This document shows, in pieces, positions 5,229 to 5,741 of a stretch of DNA of 5,741 bases. Below the pieces are notes generated by a model, which did not search any database, had not been told where the DNA came from, and saw only the letters and a program-made list of their open reading frames with translations. The stretch is taken from positions 1 through 5,741 of the forward strand of contig JAKPSO010000256.1 of assembly GCA_029571495.1 (NCBI GenBank), written 5' to 3'. The position numbers and the translations under genes were made by a program. The stretch is from Pseudomonadota bacterium (lineage in GTDB: Bacteria > Pseudomonadota > Gammaproteobacteria > Burkholderiales > Casimicrobiaceae). The first letter of the stretch is position 1, and each line of letters opens with the position of its first letter.

Positions 5229-5741
5229 ATGCGTCTAACTTCGATCAAACTCGCCGGGTTCAAGTCTTTTGTTGACCCGACCACCATCGCACTCCCAGGA
5301 CAACTGGTCGGCATCGTCGGCCCCAATGGTTGTGGCAAATCCAATGTGATCGACGCGGTGCGCTGGGTACTGGGCGAGAGCAAGGCCTCGGCGTTGCGCG
5401 GCGAATCGATGGACGACGTCATCTTCAACGGCGGCGGCGATCGCAAGCCTGTCGCACGCGCCAGCGTCGAGCTCGTGTTCGACAACAGCAGTGGCCGTGC
5501 CGCCGGTCAATGGAGCCAATACGCCGAGCTTTCCGTAAAGCGCGTGGTGCAGCGCGATGTCGGTTCCAGCTATTACCTGAACAATCAGGCCGTGCGCCGA
5601 CGCGACATTCTCGACGTGTTCTTGGGCACGGGCTTGGGGCCACGCGCCTACGCCGTGATCGAACAGGGCATGATCTCGCGCATCATCGAGGCCAAGCCCG
5701 AAGAGTTGCGCGTGTTCCTCGAAGAGGCCGCGGGCGTGTCG
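5229..5741 (+). CDS. smc: Chromosome partition ATPase Smc, N-terminal part (runs off the window)
   Basis: The first 171 residues of a protein normally of about 1,170; the frame is open to the last base. Smc is an ABC-type ATPase that, with ScpA and ScpB, folds and separates the chromosome. The N-terminal half of the head domain is clear: 'MRLTSIKLAGFKSFVDPT' (1-18), Walker A 'GPNGCGKS' (31-38) followed by 'NVIDAVRWVLGESKASALRGESMDDVIFNG' (39-68), 'RASVELVFDN' (77-86), 'SYYLNNQAVRRRDILDVFLGTGLGPRAYAVIEQGMISRIIEAKPEELRVFLEEAAGVS', which holds the Q-loop Gln and leads into the coiled coil. The start is fixed by the family N-terminus, and no other start codon exists in frame back to a TGA at 5136-5138. 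No Shine-Dalgarno precedes the ATG; the preceding bases are pyrimidine-rich. It is divergent from queF. No damage is seen. Confidence 0.96.
   Translation, partial: MRLTSIKLAGFKSFVDPTTIALPGQLVGIVGPNGCGKSNVIDAVRWVLGESKASALRGESMDDVIFNGGGDRKPVARASVELVFDNSSGRAAGQWSQYAELSVKRVVQRDVGSSYYLNNQAVRRRDILDVFLGTGLGPRAYAVIEQGMISRIIEAKPEELRVFLEEAAGVS

Overview
The window reads as an ordinary stretch of proteobacterial chromosome, most likely from a betaproteobacterium (Burkholderiales-like). The clues are the end of a DUF1631-type protein, a class 2 (quinone-linked) PyrD, a short type I QueF, and an Smc N-terminus of the 'GFKSFVDPT ... GPNGCGKSN' form seen in beta- and gammaproteobacteria. The taxonomic placement is inferred from protein style only. 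I see no insertion sequence, phage gene, CRISPR array, tRNA, rRNA or defence gene.

Layout from left to right. (1) The 3' end of a DUF1631-like gene is followed 13 bp later by a small MoCF/CinA-like gene, both on +. (2) pyrD lies on -, convergent with the CinA-like gene (2 bp between stop codons). It is divergent from mltB, with only 20 bp between start codons. (3) mltB (periplasmic lytic transglycosylase) and, after a 120-bp gap, dctA (C4-dicarboxylate symporter) are on +. (4) A 193-bp gap between convergent dctA and queF is rich in inverted repeats. (5) queF (queuosine pathway) on - and smc (chromosome condensation, cut by the window end) on + diverge from a 150-bp shared regulatory region.

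The genes do not form one pathway. They cover pyrimidine synthesis, murein turnover, dicarboxylate uptake, tRNA modification and chromosome organisation. None of the proteins is a new system. The unusual signals are in the joints between genes: a stem-loop spanning both stop codons of the first convergent pair; a symmetric -10-like element in the tiny pyrD/mltB gap that would give almost leaderless transcripts both ways; a 7-bp anti-Shine-Dalgarno in the dctA leader; a potential four-way-junction inverted repeat of about 134 bp between dctA and queF; and a nested dyad with one shared centre between queF and smc. All are read by eye and unsupported by folding calculations or alignments. No gene-free stretch exceeds 300 bases.
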